Numbered from the stretch's first letter, positions 1 through 8,735 are shown. The stretch is 64,000 nucleotides of DNA from Candidatus Avelusimicrobium caledoniensis (GCA_900315795.1 ONAM01000010.1:1-64000), one strand, 5' to 3'. The notes: generated from the letters alone by a model not told the origin. Program-made: numbers and translations.

Positions 1-6
1 AAAGGA

Positions 7-555
7 ATGATGTCCCTATCGGGCCATTGTCAGGCAAAGCCTGACCTACCTAAATTACAACGCTCCGGCTTTACGTTAATAGAATTATTAGTCGTCGTTC
101 TCATCATCGGCATTTTGGCGGCGGTGGCTCTGCCACAGTATAAAGTGGCGGTAACAAAAGCGCGGATAGGCACCATGCTCCCGTTACTCAAAGCGATTTC
201 TCAAGCAGAAGAAGCATATTATATGACAAACGGAGCATATACATACATCAGTACAGATAATAACCCTACTGACATAGAATTTACCGGATGTACCCAATCA
301 CATCCGGGTAATTTGAGTTGGAATTGCGGCAATAATTTTTTACTTGATTTCAATACCAATAACTACGTGGCTGCGGTATATTGCCCGGGCTATAACACGG
401 CCTCGGCTATATGTAACTCTCACAAAGATTTTCAAATTCTCAAGTATTATCAGCACCCGCGTTCGGACTATGCCAAGCCCCTAGCCGGAAAATGGAAATG
501 TGAAAGCACCACTACCTTAGGGCAAAAGATTTGCGGATCACTAAAATTTGATTAG
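7..555 (+). CDS. Type IV pilin-like prepilin (pilin 1)
   Basis: Exported subunit of a type IV pilus or related pseudopilus. After a leader of about 21 residues comes the class III signal G|FTLIELL with Glu at mature position 5, a long hydrophobic helix ending near ALPQY, then a globular domain with several cysteines (about residues 94-170) that could form disulfides. The leader contains a REP-like palindrome at 26-49 translated as [14 protein letters not shown] directly abuts the first ATG and the window begins 6 nt upstream, so the true start may lie outside the window. The 3' end overlaps convergent folC by 15 bp. It is one of six paralogues here. Whether it is a major or minor pilin cannot be told. 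Confidence 0.9.
   Translation: MMSLSGHCQAKPDLPKLQRSGFTLIELLVVVLIIGILAAVALPQYKVAVTKARIGTMLPLLKAISQAEEAYYMTNGAYTYISTDNNPTDIEFTGCTQSHPGNLSWNCGNNFLLDFNTNNYVAAVYCPGYNTASAICNSHKDFQILKYYQHPRSDYAKPLAGKWKCESTTTLGQKICGSLKFD
26..49. repeat. REP-like palindrome in pilin 1 leader
   Basis: The stem is TCAGGC / GCCTGA with a 3-nt loop, flanked by ATTG on the left and CCTAC on the right. The same unit occurs in the leaders of pilins 3 and 4 and, as a variant, pilin 5. It is read in frame without stops. Confidence 0.75.
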
Positions 556-1749
556 TTCTTTTCTCACTTCGCCCACGAGATAAAAAGAGCCCGTTACGAG
601 CACTACGTCGGCTTGTTCTTGTGCGCGGGCAAGCGCGGCAGAAACGTCCGGCACGAACGTCCACCCGGACGGCAAAATTTCGCCCGTCTTTTGTGATGAA
701 AATTTTTCTATATCCCGCATTCCGACTCTGCGGGATGACGAGAAAAATTTTACCGCGCGCGGCGAAGAAACAACCGTTACTATTCCCGTCTTAAAACGCG
801 CGGATAACATAGAAATCATTTTCGGATAATCTTTATCTTGCATAAACGCGCATAACACCGTCGCGCGTTTGTTGGCAAACGGCGTTGTCTGCCAAAACGC
901 GAGTAAATTTTCCATAGCGGGCGGATTGTGCGCCCCGTCTAAAATAATTGTTTTTTTCCCACGCGTAAAAATTTCAAACCGCCCGGGCACACTTACTTTT
1001 TCCAAACCGCGCTGTAAAATTTCATCTGCAATTCCCAACAATTTCGCCGCGCGGTGCGCCAACTGTTTATTTTGTTCTTGCGCGTTTCCGGGGAAATTTT
1101 CCGCACAGACTATTTCTAACGGAGCTTCTTTTGTGCGGGCTGTTTCTTGCACCACGCGCAAGGCCTCAGACGGCAAAAAACCGCACAACACCGGCACGCC
1201 GGGCTTAATAATGCCGGCTTTCTCAAAAGCAATTTTTTCTAAACTGTCGCCGAGCAAGTGCGTATGGTCCAAGCCGACAGAAGTAATGATAGATAAAACA
1301 GGTGCACACACATTGGTTGGATCTTTACGCCCGCCAAGGCCCGTTTCCAACACTACATACTGCGCGTTTTTTTCGGCAAAATAAACAAAAGCGGCCGCCG
1401 TTAACACTTCAAAAAAATTAAGCGGCTCTTGTTCGTGCGCAAGCACTTTTTCCACCGCGTTTATAAAATCATCCGGCGTGATTTCCATCCCATTAAACTG
1501 GATACGCTCCGTCGGAGAAATTAAATGCGGCGAAATAAACAGCCCCGTTTTATGCCCCGCCAGCGAAAGCGCATGCGCCAACAACGTACACACCGTTCCT
1601 TTGCCGTTCGTGCCCGCCACGTGGATAATTTTGTAATTTTGGTGCGGATTACTTAACCGCGCCAACAGTTCCTTAAACGCAACTAAACCCGCGCCGCGGT
1701 TTTGTGCGGTGCGGGTTTGTAAATCAGTAAACCACGTATTAAAATTCAT
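541..1749 (-). CDS. folC: Folylpolyglutamate synthase / dihydrofolate synthase
   Basis: Adds glutamate to dihydropteroate or folates in the cytoplasm. The ATP-binding P-loop is seen as [10 protein letters not shown] near residue 45, followed by the Mur-ligase-type central domain ([24 protein letters not shown]) and the C-terminal ligase domain starting near DGAHNPPAM. Length 402 aa is close to the family norm. Residues about 333-350 are encoded by a 53-bp palindromic element (699-751) that looks like an in-frame insertion into the C-terminal domain. The start overlaps the end of murA by 11 bp, so the two are probably co-transcribed. The 3' end overlaps pilin 1 by 15 bp. Confidence 0.93.
   Translation of the reverse strand: MNFNTWFTDLQTRTAQNRGAGLVAFKELLARLSNPHQNYKIIHVAGTNGKGTVCTLLAHALSLAGHKTGLFISPHLISPTERIQFNGMEITPDDFINAVEKVLAHEQEPLNFFEVLTAAAFVYFAEKNAQYVVLETGLGGRKDPTNVCAPVLSIITSVGLDHTHLLGDSLEKIAFEKAGIIKPGVPVLCGFLPSEALRVVQETARTKEAPLEIVCAENFPGNAQEQNKQLAHRAAKLLGIADEILQRGLEKVSVPGRFEIFTRGKKTIILDGAHNPPAMENLLAFWQTTPFANKRATVLCAFMQDKDYPKMISMLSARFKTGIVTVVSSPRAVKFFSSSRRVGMRDIEKFSSQKTGEILPSGWTFVPDVSAALARAQEQADVVLVTGSFYLVGEVRKELIKF
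699..751. repeat. Palindromic element inserted in folC
   Basis: Outer arms AAAATTTTTCT (699-709) and AGAAAAATTTT (741-751) are perfect complements. Inside is ATA, a 7-bp stem TCCCGCA / TGCGGGA with a 9-nt loop, then TGACG. The architecture matches the copies at 5636-5683 and 59202-59262, although the outer arms differ completely in sequence. Confidence 0.8.
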
Positions 1750-3010
1750 CTTTATCGGGGTTATAGCGGCGGATATTTGCCCCGAGCGCAGTTAGTTTTT
1801 CTTCTAATTTTTCATATCCGCGGTCAATGTGATAGACGCGTTCCACTTCCGTTTGGCCCTTGGCGCAAAGCCCGGCCATAACAAGTGCAAACCCGCCGCG
1901 CAAATCGGACGCTTGCACGTGGGCGGCGGATAATTCTTTTACGCCCGTCACGCGCGCCAAACTTTTCTCCGTAGAGATCTGCGCGCCCATACGCACCAGT
2001 TCCGGCGCGTGCATAAAACGGTTTTCAAAGATATCCTCATCCACTTCCGCCGTTCCGTTGCATAGCGTCATCAGCGTCATCCACGGCGCTTGCAAGTCCG
2101 TCGCAAAGCCGGGGTACGGCGCGGTGCGAACACGCAAGGGCTTAATTTCCCCGTCGTAAGCGTGTACATGCACGGAGTCCGGGCCGATGTCTAGCGTAAA
2201 CCCGGCCTCTTGCAAATCTTCCCATAAAATTGCGTTATGCTCCGGCACGCAACCTGATACCGTCACGTCGCCGCGCGTGGCCGCCGCCGCGAGCGCATAC
2301 GAGCCCGTTTCAATGCGGTCGGCTACCACGGTATGTTCCGCCCCGTGCAAGGTTTTTACACCTGTGATAATCAGTTGGCCTTTATCGCCTACGCGAATAT
2401 CGGCCCCCATATCGTTTAAGAAGGCAATTACGTCGTCAATTTCCGGCTCTTTGGCTACGTTTTCCAAAATCGTTTCGCCCGCAATCAAACACGCGCACAT
2501 CAGTAAATTTTGCGTCGCACCCACGCTGGGGAAACGCAACACAATTTTAGCGGCGTTTAATTTGTCTGCTTTAATCAGCACGTTACCGGCTTTTGTTTCA
2601 CACGTCGCGCCCAATTTTTCAAATCCTTTTAAGTGGATATCCACCGGGCGCACGCCGATAGCGCAACCGCCGGGGAGCGGAATTTCCGCCTGTTTAAAAC
2701 GCGCCAACAAAGGCCCGGCCACCCAAAAACTTGCCCGCATTTGTTTGACAAGTTCATAGGGCAAATCGTTCTTTAATTTTCCGTTCGGCTCAATGGTAAC
2801 GGTATTGTTTTGGTACGTTATTTTTTTACCCAAATACTCCAAAATTTTAAGTGTCGTGCGCACATCACGCAAGTTGGGCACGCGGTGAATCACGCACGGC
2901 TCGTCGGTAAGCAGCGTGGCTACCAAAATGGGTAGTGCCGCATTTTTACTGCCGCTGACGTGCACCGTACCGTGTAATTTTTTCCCGCCCTCAATCAAAA
3001 ACCGATCCAT
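1739..3010 (-). CDS. murA: UDP-N-acetylglucosamine 1-carboxyvinyltransferase
   Basis: First committed step of peptidoglycan synthesis: transfers enolpyruvate from PEP to UDP-GlcNAc. Seen: the N-terminal motif GSKNAALPI and the loop PGGCAIGVRPVD, whose Cys116 is the fosfomycin-sensitive active-site residue of the family. The C-terminal DLRGGFALV motif is also present. A longer open frame reaches 3049, but ATG at 3010 is preceded by AGGAGT at good spacing and gives the expected 423 aa. It sits between prmC and folC in a leftward operon and overlaps folC by 11 bp. Confidence 0.96.
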   Translation of the reverse strand: MDRFLIEGGKKLHGTVHVSGSKNAALPILVATLLTDEPCVIHRVPNLRDVRTTLKILEYLGKKITYQNNTVTIEPNGKLKNDLPYELVKQMRASFWVAGPLLARFKQAEIPLPGGCAIGVRPVDIHLKGFEKLGATCETKAGNVLIKADKLNAAKIVLRFPSVGATQNLLMCACLIAGETILENVAKEPEIDDVIAFLNDMGADIRVGDKGQLIITGVKTLHGAEHTVVADRIETGSYALAAAATRGDVTVSGCVPEHNAILWEDLQEAGFTLDIGPDSVHVHAYDGEIKPLRVRTAPYPGFATDLQAPWMTLMTLCNGTAEVDEDIFENRFMHAPELVRMGAQISTEKSLARVTGVKELSAAHVQASDLRGGFALVMAGLCAKGQTEVERVYHIDRGYEKLEEKLTALGANIRRYNPDKDEF

Positions 3011-3026
3011 AAAAACTCCTAAAATT

Positions 3027-3863
3027 TTAAATTTTTTGAGCAAGCACAAAACGCTCTATTCCCACTATATCTTTTTTGACGTTTGCTTGCCAGCCGATTT
3101 CTTGTAGCCCCCGCGCAACGGCCGCGGCTTGCCCTTTACAAAGTTCCAACGCCAGCCACCCGCCGGGGTTTAAATAATCGCCCGCCACCGAGCACAACGG
3201 CCGCACGATATCCAAGCCGTCCTGCCCGCCGTCTAGGGCAAGCCGCGGCTCGCGCAAAACTTCACGTGTCAGCGTATCTACAATTTCGGTAGGGATATAT
3301 GGAGGGTTGGAAATAATTAAATCAAATGTACCTGTTACACCTTCCCACAAATCACTTTGCAGTAAATGGACTTGTTCGTGCAAGCGAAATTTTTTGACGT
3401 TCTCTTGCGCAACCGCAAGTGCCTTTTCGCTAATATCCACCGCCAACACTTGCGCGCGCATAAAACGCTTAGCAAGCGCGCACGCTATACAACCGCTACC
3501 CGTGCACATATCTAAAAAGGTGTGCGGTGCTTTTTTATCAAAAAGTGCGCTGACTTTTTCCACCAGTTCTTCCGTTTCCGGGCGCGGAGTAAGTACGTCG
3601 GGCGACACGATAATATCTAGCCCGTCAAACGGTTGATAACCCACAATGTGCGAAAGCGGCTCGCCGTTTGCTTTGCGGGCAATATATTTTTTATATAAGG
3701 TAAGTTCTTTTTCCGTCAGTTCGTAATCGCCGTGCGCAAAAAGCCACGTGCGCGATACATTTAGCACGCACGCCAGTAGCCACTCGGCGTTGGGTTGCGG
3801 CTCGTCGGAATTGGACTTTGTTAAGTGAGCAATTGCTTTTGGTAACAGTTCGGCAACGGTCAT
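3027..3863 (-). CDS. prmC: Peptide chain release factor N5-glutamine methyltransferase
   Basis: SAM-dependent methyltransferase that methylates the glutamine of the GGQ motif of release factors. It has the N-terminal helical domain, a SAM-binding motif near FLDMCTGSGCIACALA, and the catalytic NPPY motif (ISNPPYIPTE) typical of HemK/PrmC. The open frame extends to 3902, but ATG at 3863 overlaps the prfA stop by one base (TAATG), the normal translational coupling for the prfA-prmC pair. Length is 278 aa. Confidence 0.95.
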   Translation of the reverse strand: MTVAELLPKAIAHLTKSNSDEPQPNAEWLLACVLNVSRTWLFAHGDYELTEKELTLYKKYIARKANGEPLSHIVGYQPFDGLDIIVSPDVLTPRPETEELVEKVSALFDKKAPHTFLDMCTGSGCIACALAKRFMRAQVLAVDISEKALAVAQENVKKFRLHEQVHLLQSDLWEGVTGTFDLIISNPPYIPTEIVDTLTREVLREPRLALDGGQDGLDIVRPLCSVAGDYLNPGGWLALELCKGQAAAVARGLQEIGWQANVKKDIVGIERFVLAQKI

Positions 3864-4921
3864 TAGATTTGTAAGTTTTTGAGTTTTTGCTCTACGCGCC
3901 ACGTACGCAAATCTTCCAACACCGGCTCAATGTTCCCTGCCATAATTTCCATAATGTTATGGTAGGAAATATCGGTGCGGTGGTCGGTTACGCGGCTTTG
4001 CGGAAAGTTATACGTGCGGATCTTTTCCGAGCGGTCGCCGGTGCCTACCTGGCTTTTGCGCTCGTCGTAAATTTCTTTATTACGTTTTTCTTCTTCAATT
4101 TGGTAGAGTTTGGCCCGGAGCATAGCCATGGCTTTTTCGCGGTTGGCACCTTGGTGGCGTTCCTCGCGGCAGGAAACGACAATGCCGGTGGGTTTGTGCA
4201 AAATGCGAACGGCGGTTTCCACCTTATTGACGTTCTGCCCGCCGGCCCCGCCGGAGCGGCACGTTTCCATTTCCAAATCTTCGGGGCGGATTTGAATATC
4301 AATTTCTTCGGCTTCCGGCATAATAGCTACGGTAACGGTAGATGTATGCACGCGGCCCGACGTTTCCGTATCCGGCACGCGTTGCACGCGGTGCGTGCCC
4401 GCTTCCATGCGTAGCCACGAGTACGCGCCGTCCCCCTTAATAAACATACTGACGTATTTGCAACCTTTTAACCCGGTGGGCGTATATTCCAAAATTTCCG
4501 TTCCCCACCCTTTGGTTTGCGCAAAATGTTGATACACGCGCAAAAGTTCGGCCGCAAACAGGGCCGATTCTTCGCCGCCTGCGCCGGGGCGAATTTCCAA
4601 ATAAATGTTTTTGGAATCGTTGGGATCGGGCGGGATAACTAAAATGCGAAGTTCTTTTTGCAAAGCGGGCAATTTTTCCTCTAATTCGGCCAGTTCGTCT
4701 GCGGCCATTTTGACAAGCTCTTTATCTTCGCCCGCTTCAATCATCGCGCGGTCGTCCGCAATCGCCTTTTCCACTTGGGAAATTTCTTGTTCCTTTTCAA
4801 TAATGGGTTTTAAAAACGCGTGGCGTTTGGCCTTGGCCGCTAAATCGGCCGCGGACAAATTACCGCTGGAAAGGGCAGTTTCCAACTCTTTAAATTCGGC
4901 AATATATTTAGATGTATCCAT
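3863..4921 (-). CDS. prfA: Peptide chain release factor 1
   Basis: Terminates translation at UAA and UAG. It carries the GGQ peptidyl-hydrolysis motif ([10 protein letters not shown], residues 227-229) and the RF1-type stop-recognition tripeptide P-x-T in [14 protein letters not shown]. The tripeptide reads PDT where PAT or PVT is commoner. Length 352 aa is standard. It is the substrate of the product of the overlapping prmC gene. It lies 12 bp downstream of a strong terminator that follows rpmE on the same strand. Confidence 0.96.
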   Translation of the reverse strand: MDTSKYIAEFKELETALSSGNLSAADLAAKAKRHAFLKPIIEKEQEISQVEKAIADDRAMIEAGEDKELVKMAADELAELEEKLPALQKELRILVIPPDPNDSKNIYLEIRPGAGGEESALFAAELLRVYQHFAQTKGWGTEILEYTPTGLKGCKYVSMFIKGDGAYSWLRMEAGTHRVQRVPDTETSGRVHTSTVTVAIMPEAEEIDIQIRPEDLEMETCRSGGAGGQNVNKVETAVRILHKPTGIVVSCREERHQGANREKAMAMLRAKLYQIEEEKRNKEIYDERKSQVGTGDRSEKIRTYNFPQSRVTDHRTDISYHNIMEIMAGNIEPVLEDLRTWRVEQKLKNLQI

Positions 4922-4940
4922 AACTTGTTTCCCTTACAAA

Positions 4941-4978
4941 AAAAGAGCAGACACTTGCGGTGTCTGCTCTTTTAAATT
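4941..4978 (-). terminator. Rho-independent terminator after rpmE
   Basis: A 14-bp inverted repeat (4941-4954 with 4960-4973) around AAGAGCAGACAC. Read leftwards it ends in a T run, so it terminates rpmE transcription before prfA. Confidence 0.85.
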
Positions 4979-4985
4979 TCCGTTG

Positions 4986-5336
4986 CTATTTGGCTTCGGC
5001 TTTGGTTTCTTTTTTGGCCGCGGCTTTTTTAGCCGGTTTTTTAGCAGCCGTTTTTTTGGCGGCGGCTACCGGTTTGCGGGCCAATTTGGCCTTGGCTTTT
5101 ACTTCCGTTTTAGGTTTGCGGACCAAGGTTTTGCCTTCCGTTTTGGCATAGCGTTTGTTGAATTTATCTACCATACCTTCCGTGTCTAACAATTTTTGTT
5201 TGCCGGTAAAGAACGGGTGGCAAGCGGAGCAAATGTCCAGTTTTAAGGTTTTAGCGGTGGAGCGGGTCATAAATTTGTTCCCGCACGCGCAGACGGCTTC
5301 TACGAAGTCGTACGTCGGATGAATTTTTTCTTTCAT
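4986..5336 (-). CDS. rpmE: 50S ribosomal protein L31 (bL31) with basic tail
   Basis: Large-subunit ribosomal protein. The N-terminal 70 residues match the zinc-binding form of L31, with cysteines in CACGNKF and [11 protein letters not shown] Lys/Ala-rich tail of roughly 45 residues (repeats such as [15 protein letters not shown]) follows, making 116 aa where about 70 is usual. An open frame extends upstream to 5471, but ATG at 5336 has AGAGGA 5 nt before it and begins MKEKIHPTY, the family start. The tail resembles histone H1-like tails and may add rRNA or DNA contacts (inference). Confidence 0.93.
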   Translation of the reverse strand: MKEKIHPTYDFVEAVCACGNKFMTRSTAKTLKLDICSACHPFFTGKQKLLDTEGMVDKFNKRYAKTEGKTLVRKPKTEVKAKAKLARKPVAAAKKTAAKKPAKKAAAKKETKAEAK

Positions 5337-5450
5337 AATTTTTCCTCTAAAAAATGGGTCAGCCAAAAATGGCTTCTTAGTTATTATAGCAAATTGCAAC
5401 AGAAAATAAAAAGAGAAATTATATCCGGCCATAAAAGAGCGTTGCAGCAT

Positions 5451-5562
5451 AACACAAAGTCCCTTTTGCAAAAGATAACATCCTAAGCCCCAAGAGGTTT
5501 TAGGCCGTATGCCTGCCCCCGGCTAGGGCCTTGACAAATCAAAAAAAAAAACGATAATAAAG
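5451..5562. repeat. Pilin upstream module A, copy 1
   Basis: About 110 bp ending in the pilin 2 promoter. It aligns closely with 54681-54791 upstream of pilin 5, sharing TTTGCAAAAGATAACATC and TATGCCTGCCCCCGGC directly before TTGACA. The GC-rich segment can form a small hairpin next to the -35 box. Confidence 0.75.
5531..5558 (+). promoter_or_regulatory. Pilin 2 promoter with A11 spacer
   Basis: -35 TTGACA (5531-5536), a 16-nt spacer containing 11 consecutive A, and -10 GATAAT (5553-5558). The same design lies before pilins 3-6. The homopolymer in the spacer is a candidate slippage site. Confidence 0.8.
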
Positions 5563-5593
5563 GGACGGAAAAAATAATAAAGGAGCAAACAAT

Positions 5594-6178
5594 ATGAAAA
5601 ACATAAAAGCATTTACACTTATTGAATTGCTATACCCCGCGCCTATATCCCGTATAGAAACCCTACGGGATGACGAGGCGCGGCGCGGCGGCTTTACGTT
5701 AATAGAATTATTAGTCGTTGTCCTTATTATCGGCATATTGGCGGCGGTGGCGTTGCCGCAATACCAAAAAGCGGTGGATAAAGCACGGTTTATGCGGATA
5801 TTACCCGCCTTGGATAGCATTTTGAAAGCCGAAGATTCTTATTATTTAGCAAACGGAACTTTTACCAATTCTTTAGAAGAGCTGGACATTGAATTGCCGG
5901 GTACAATGACGGCAGACAAAAAGGCAATTGGCATGAACGGAGTAGGGATTTATTTAGCCCCACAGTATCAAGGTGTTTACGCCCGAGATAATAAGATACC
6001 GAATATTACAATTTATGCATTTTCCCGCTACCGCAACAATGAGTTTGGCGGAAAAATAACGTGCTATGCAAGAGTAGCTGACGCACGAGCCGTGTCTTTA
6101 TGCAAAAATTTATCCGGGAAAACAATCCCGGATGACGTGGTCTCTTACGGAAACGAAAATGTATATTTTCTAAACTAG
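5594..6178 (+). CDS. Type IV pilin-like prepilin with duplicated cleavage motif (pilin 2)
   Basis: 194-aa prepilin with AGGAG 8 nt before the ATG. It begins [13 protein letters not shown], then has about 20 residues encoded by a palindromic element, then [18 protein letters not shown]. The FTLIELL processing motif is therefore present twice. The second copy is followed by the intact hydrophobic helix and is the likely functional one, giving a 33-residue leader. The two copies differ at most third codon positions, so they come from two pilin genes joined by recombination rather than a fresh duplication (inference). The globular domain is short with few cysteines. It ends one base before the convergent regulator gene. 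Confidence 0.9.
   Translation: MKNIKAFTLIELLYPAPISRIETLRDDEARRGGFTLIELLVVVLIIGILAAVALPQYQKAVDKARFMRILPALDSILKAEDSYYLANGTFTNSLEELDIELPGTMTADKKAIGMNGVGIYLAPQYQGVYARDNKIPNITIYAFSRYRNNEFGGKITCYARVADARAVSLCKNLSGKTIPDDVVSYGNENVYFLN
5636..5683. repeat. Palindromic element in pilin 2 leader
   Basis: Outer arms CCGCGCCT (5637-5644) and AGGCGCGG (5676-5683); inside ATA, stem TCCCGTA / TACGGGA with a 9-nt loop, then TGACG. Same architecture as the folC and 59202-59262 copies, with different arms. It is read through in frame between the two FTLIELL motifs. Confidence 0.8.
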
Positions 6179-6179
6179 G

Positions 6180-7109
6180 TTATCCCCGGCGATCCAGCAC
6201 GTAGTAACTGCCTTTGGGGTGTTGTTTGGCTAAGCACTTGAGCTCCGCGCCGATGTGGCTGACCATGGCAAACGATTCAAGCGGACGTTTGGTGTTGTGC
6301 ACAACGCCGATACCCATGGCTAAGAAATTAAATTTTTCCATTTCGCCTTTGCGGTTACGGGCCTGCATAAAACCTTGCGCGCGGTCTTCTTCGTTATAAA
6401 AACTAGGGGCGACTTCGTCAATACGGGTAGTAATTTCTTTAGCGATACTTTCGGCCTTGTCAAACGTACACACAATAATAAAATCGTCCCCGCCGATGTG
6501 TCCCACAAAAGCATTAGGGTCTTGTTTGGCGGCTTGCACTAAAATATCGGCCGTTTGTTTAAGCACGCGGTCGCCTGCTTCAAAACCATATTTATCGTTA
6601 AACGATTTGAAATTATTTAAGTCGCAATACAATACGGCAAATTGTTTTCCGGCGGCAATTTCCGCCTCTACACGCGCTTGAATAGACGGATTGCCCGGTA
6701 AACGCGTAAGCGGGTTGCAATCCATTTTTTGTTTGTTACGTTTGAGTAACAATTTAACGCGCGCGACAATTTCGTCCTCGTCGGCGGGTTTAGTCAGGTA
6801 GTCGTCAATATCCATACCGAGCCCTTCCAATTTGGTATCTTTTTCGGTATTGGCGGTAAAAATAATAATCGGGGTGTGTAAATAGCCGGTACGGCTGCGG
6901 ACTTCGCGCACGACTTCAAACCCGGTTTTTTTGGGCATCTCGTAATCTAAGATGAGCAAATCGGGGTTTTCTTTGTACGTTTTTTCAATGGCCTCTTGGC
7001 CGTCTTCGGCTTCAATGACGGTAAAGCCCGCGTTGGTCAAAATTTCAGAGACCAAAAAACGTATCGCGTGGGAATCATCCGCCAGTAAAATTTTTGCACT
7101 TGTTTCCAT
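6180..7109 (-). CDS. Response regulator with GGDEF diguanylate cyclase domain
   Basis: Cytoplasmic signalling protein predicted to make cyclic di-GMP. REC domain at residues 1-120 with the acidic pair DD at 11-12, phosphoacceptor Asp55 (LILDYEMP) and Lys107. GGDEF domain about 130-305 with the metal-binding YCDLNNFK and the signature GGDDF (206-210), a conservative variant likely to keep activity. No partner kinase is adjacent. A TACAAT -10 box lies 8 nt before the ATG with no Shine-Dalgarno sequence, so the mRNA may be leaderless. Cyclic di-GMP commonly controls type IV pili, but no direct link is shown here. Confidence 0.9.
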   Translation of the reverse strand: METSAKILLADDSHAIRFLVSEILTNAGFTVIEAEDGQEAIEKTYKENPDLLILDYEMPKKTGFEVVREVRSRTGYLHTPIIIFTANTEKDTKLEGLGMDIDDYLTKPADEDEIVARVKLLLKRNKQKMDCNPLTRLPGNPSIQARVEAEIAAGKQFAVLYCDLNNFKSFNDKYGFEAGDRVLKQTADILVQAAKQDPNAFVGHIGGDDFIIVCTFDKAESIAKEITTRIDEVAPSFYNEEDRAQGFMQARNRKGEMEKFNFLAMGIGVVHNTKRPLESFAMVSHIGAELKCLAKQHPKGSYYVLDRRG

Positions 7110-7136
7110 AGGTATTTATTGTAACATTTTTTCCGA

Positions 7137-7826
7137 TTACGGTTTATAAATAAAAGATAGTAAATTCTGCCGCACGTGATCGCGCCGCCACGAAAAAAAG
7201 TTTTTTTCGTCTCCGCAGGTGCAATAATACGGCGTTTTGATATCTAACGGATTTACACCCGCTTCTTTAAGTTGGCCCAAAATTTCCAAATTCAAATTGA
7301 CAAAAATTTTGCCGTCCTTACGGTGCAAACTGGACGGAGAAAATTGCGCGGCGACATCCGCTTGCACCTCAAAACAACACACTTGAATATGCGGCCCGAG
7401 CCAACCGAAAATTTTTCCGCACCGCCCGGTATTTTTTAACGCACACGCCGTTTTGAACGGCAAACGATTTACCACGCCGCGCCACCCGCAGTGCGCCAGT
7501 GCAAACGCGTGGCCGTGCTCGTCAAATAAAAACAGCGGCACGCAATCGGCCGTTTGAATAGCCGCCCCCCAACCCGGCGCAGTAAACAGCCACGCATCGG
7601 CATCCTGTTCGGGCAAGGCAGCAAACTGCGCGGCCTCTTGCGCGCTTGTAATAGAAATAATCGTATCGCTATGGGTTTGGTGGAAATGCAAGATTTTTTC
7701 CGGCGGGATATTTAACGCTTTATACACGTTATTTTGCGCAGAGATATCGCGCATATTGCCATAATGGCGCGAACACGTACCGCCCACAAGTCCTACCGAA
7801 AGTAACCGGTTATCCGTATAAATCAT
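7137..7826 (-). CDS. pgeF: PgeF/YfiH multicopper-type (laccase-fold) purine nucleoside or peptidoglycan-editing enzyme
   Basis: Member of the laccase-domain (DUF152, YfiH) family, described as polyphenol oxidase, purine nucleoside phosphorylase or peptidoglycan editing factor. Seen: the zinc-site motifs HFHQTHSD, TADCVPLFL and AHCGWRGVV, the last with Cys where Ala is usual, and GPHIQVCCFEV. 229 aa is normal. It overlaps the upstream murI stop by 4 bp (ATGA), and pairing with a cell-wall gene fits the peptidoglycan-editing role (inference). Confidence 0.88.
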   Translation of the reverse strand: MIYTDNRLLSVGLVGGTCSRHYGNMRDISAQNNVYKALNIPPEKILHFHQTHSDTIISITSAQEAAQFAALPEQDADAWLFTAPGWGAAIQTADCVPLFLFDEHGHAFALAHCGWRGVVNRLPFKTACALKNTGRCGKIFGWLGPHIQVCCFEVQADVAAQFSPSSLHRKDGKIFVNLNLEILGQLKEAGVNPLDIKTPYYCTCGDEKNFFSWRRDHVRQNLLSFIYKP

Positions 7827-8623
7827 GCGTTTAATTTTTTAAGGTGGACGGTGCCGATTTTGTCCGACAGCAAGCACCCGGCCAAGCGTTTAAAGCGGGC
7901 GGGATCGTCGCTGGCGTAGACGGTTAATTTACCGCGTCCGCGGGTTTCGTTTTGGTGGTGCTCACGCAAAAAATCGGTGGCGGCTTGGGCTAATGTTTCG
8001 GCGGAATCTACCAAGTGGACTTGCGGGCCGAGCACGCGGGCGATGACTTTTTTAAGCACCGGGTAGTGGGTACAACCTAAAATCACCGTATCCGATTTGC
8101 TTGCAATTACAGGCGACAAATACGTTTTGGCGACCAGTTCTGTGGCGGGGTTTTTGGCCCAGTTTTCTTCTACGAGCGGCACAAAAAGCGCGCAGGCCCG
8201 TTGGGTAATTTTTGCACGGGGAAGACGTTTTAAAATCGCTTTGGGATAAGCGCAACTTTTGACGGTGGCCTCTGTGCCCAAGACGGCGATACGGCCGTTT
8301 TTAGTGGTTTGGGCGGCTTTTTGCGCACCGGGCTCAATCACGCCCAGCACAGGCACGCGGCACGTTTTACGCAGTTGCGGCAAAGCCAAGGCCGAGGCGG
8401 TATTGCACGCCACGATAATCATTTTGACGCCTTGCGTTTCCAAAAAACGGGCGATATCCATGGAAAAACGTGTAACGGTTTCTTTAGATTTAGAGCCGTA
8501 GGGTACGTTGGCGGTATCGCCGAAATAAATTAAATCTTCATGCGGCAAAGCACGGCGCAAGGCGTTTAAAATAGTTAGTCCGCCAAGGCCGGAGTCAAAT
8601 ATGCCGATAGCTTGTTTCTTCAT
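7823..8623 (-). CDS. murI: Glutamate racemase
   Basis: Converts L- to D-glutamate for peptidoglycan. The N-terminus IGIFDSGLGGLTIL is diagnostic, and the two catalytic cysteines are Cys73 (VACNTAS) and Cys184 (LGCTHYP). The open frame extends to 8692, but ATG at 8623 gives the family start (266 aa). A TATAAT box at 8630-8635 lies 6 nt before this ATG and there is no Shine-Dalgarno sequence, again suggesting a leaderless mRNA. Translationally coupled to pgeF. Confidence 0.95.
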   Translation of the reverse strand: MKKQAIGIFDSGLGGLTILNALRRALPHEDLIYFGDTANVPYGSKSKETVTRFSMDIARFLETQGVKMIIVACNTASALALPQLRKTCRVPVLGVIEPGAQKAAQTTKNGRIAVLGTEATVKSCAYPKAILKRLPRAKITQRACALFVPLVEENWAKNPATELVAKTYLSPVIASKSDTVILGCTHYPVLKKVIARVLGPQVHLVDSAETLAQAATDFLREHHQNETRGRGKLTVYASDDPARFKRLAGCLLSDKIGTVHLKKLNA

Positions 8624-8629
8624 GTATAT

Positions 8630-8635
8630 ATTATA
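8630..8635 (-). promoter_or_regulatory. -10 box of leaderless murI
   Basis: Perfect TATAAT on the minus strand, 6 nt from the ATG at 8623. Transcription would begin at or next to the start codon. Confidence 0.55.
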
Positions 8636-8724
8636 TGAATTATTTGGCAGGAAATGGACACAACGGGCTTTTATACTACTCCTACCACACAAATTCTTGT
8701 TCCGTCAAGGCGGTTTTTTGTGCT

Positions 8725-8730
8725 AGAATA
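8725..8730 (+). promoter_or_regulatory. -10 box of leaderless kinase gene
   Basis: TAGAAT 5 nt before the ATG at 8736, with no Shine-Dalgarno sequence in between. No clear -35 box was found at the expected distance. Confidence 0.5.
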
Positions 8731-8735
8731 TCTAT

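Noticed and set aside
869-1384. Open frame of 171 codons opposite folC
   Set aside because: Antisense shadow of a well-supported gene; no promoter, ribosome site or family resemblance.
3011-3049. 13-codon upstream extension of murA
   Set aside because: ATG at 3010 has AGGAGT at proper spacing and matches the family N-terminus.
3887-4414. Open frame of 175 codons opposite prfA
   Set aside because: Shadow of prfA caused by codon bias; no start signals.
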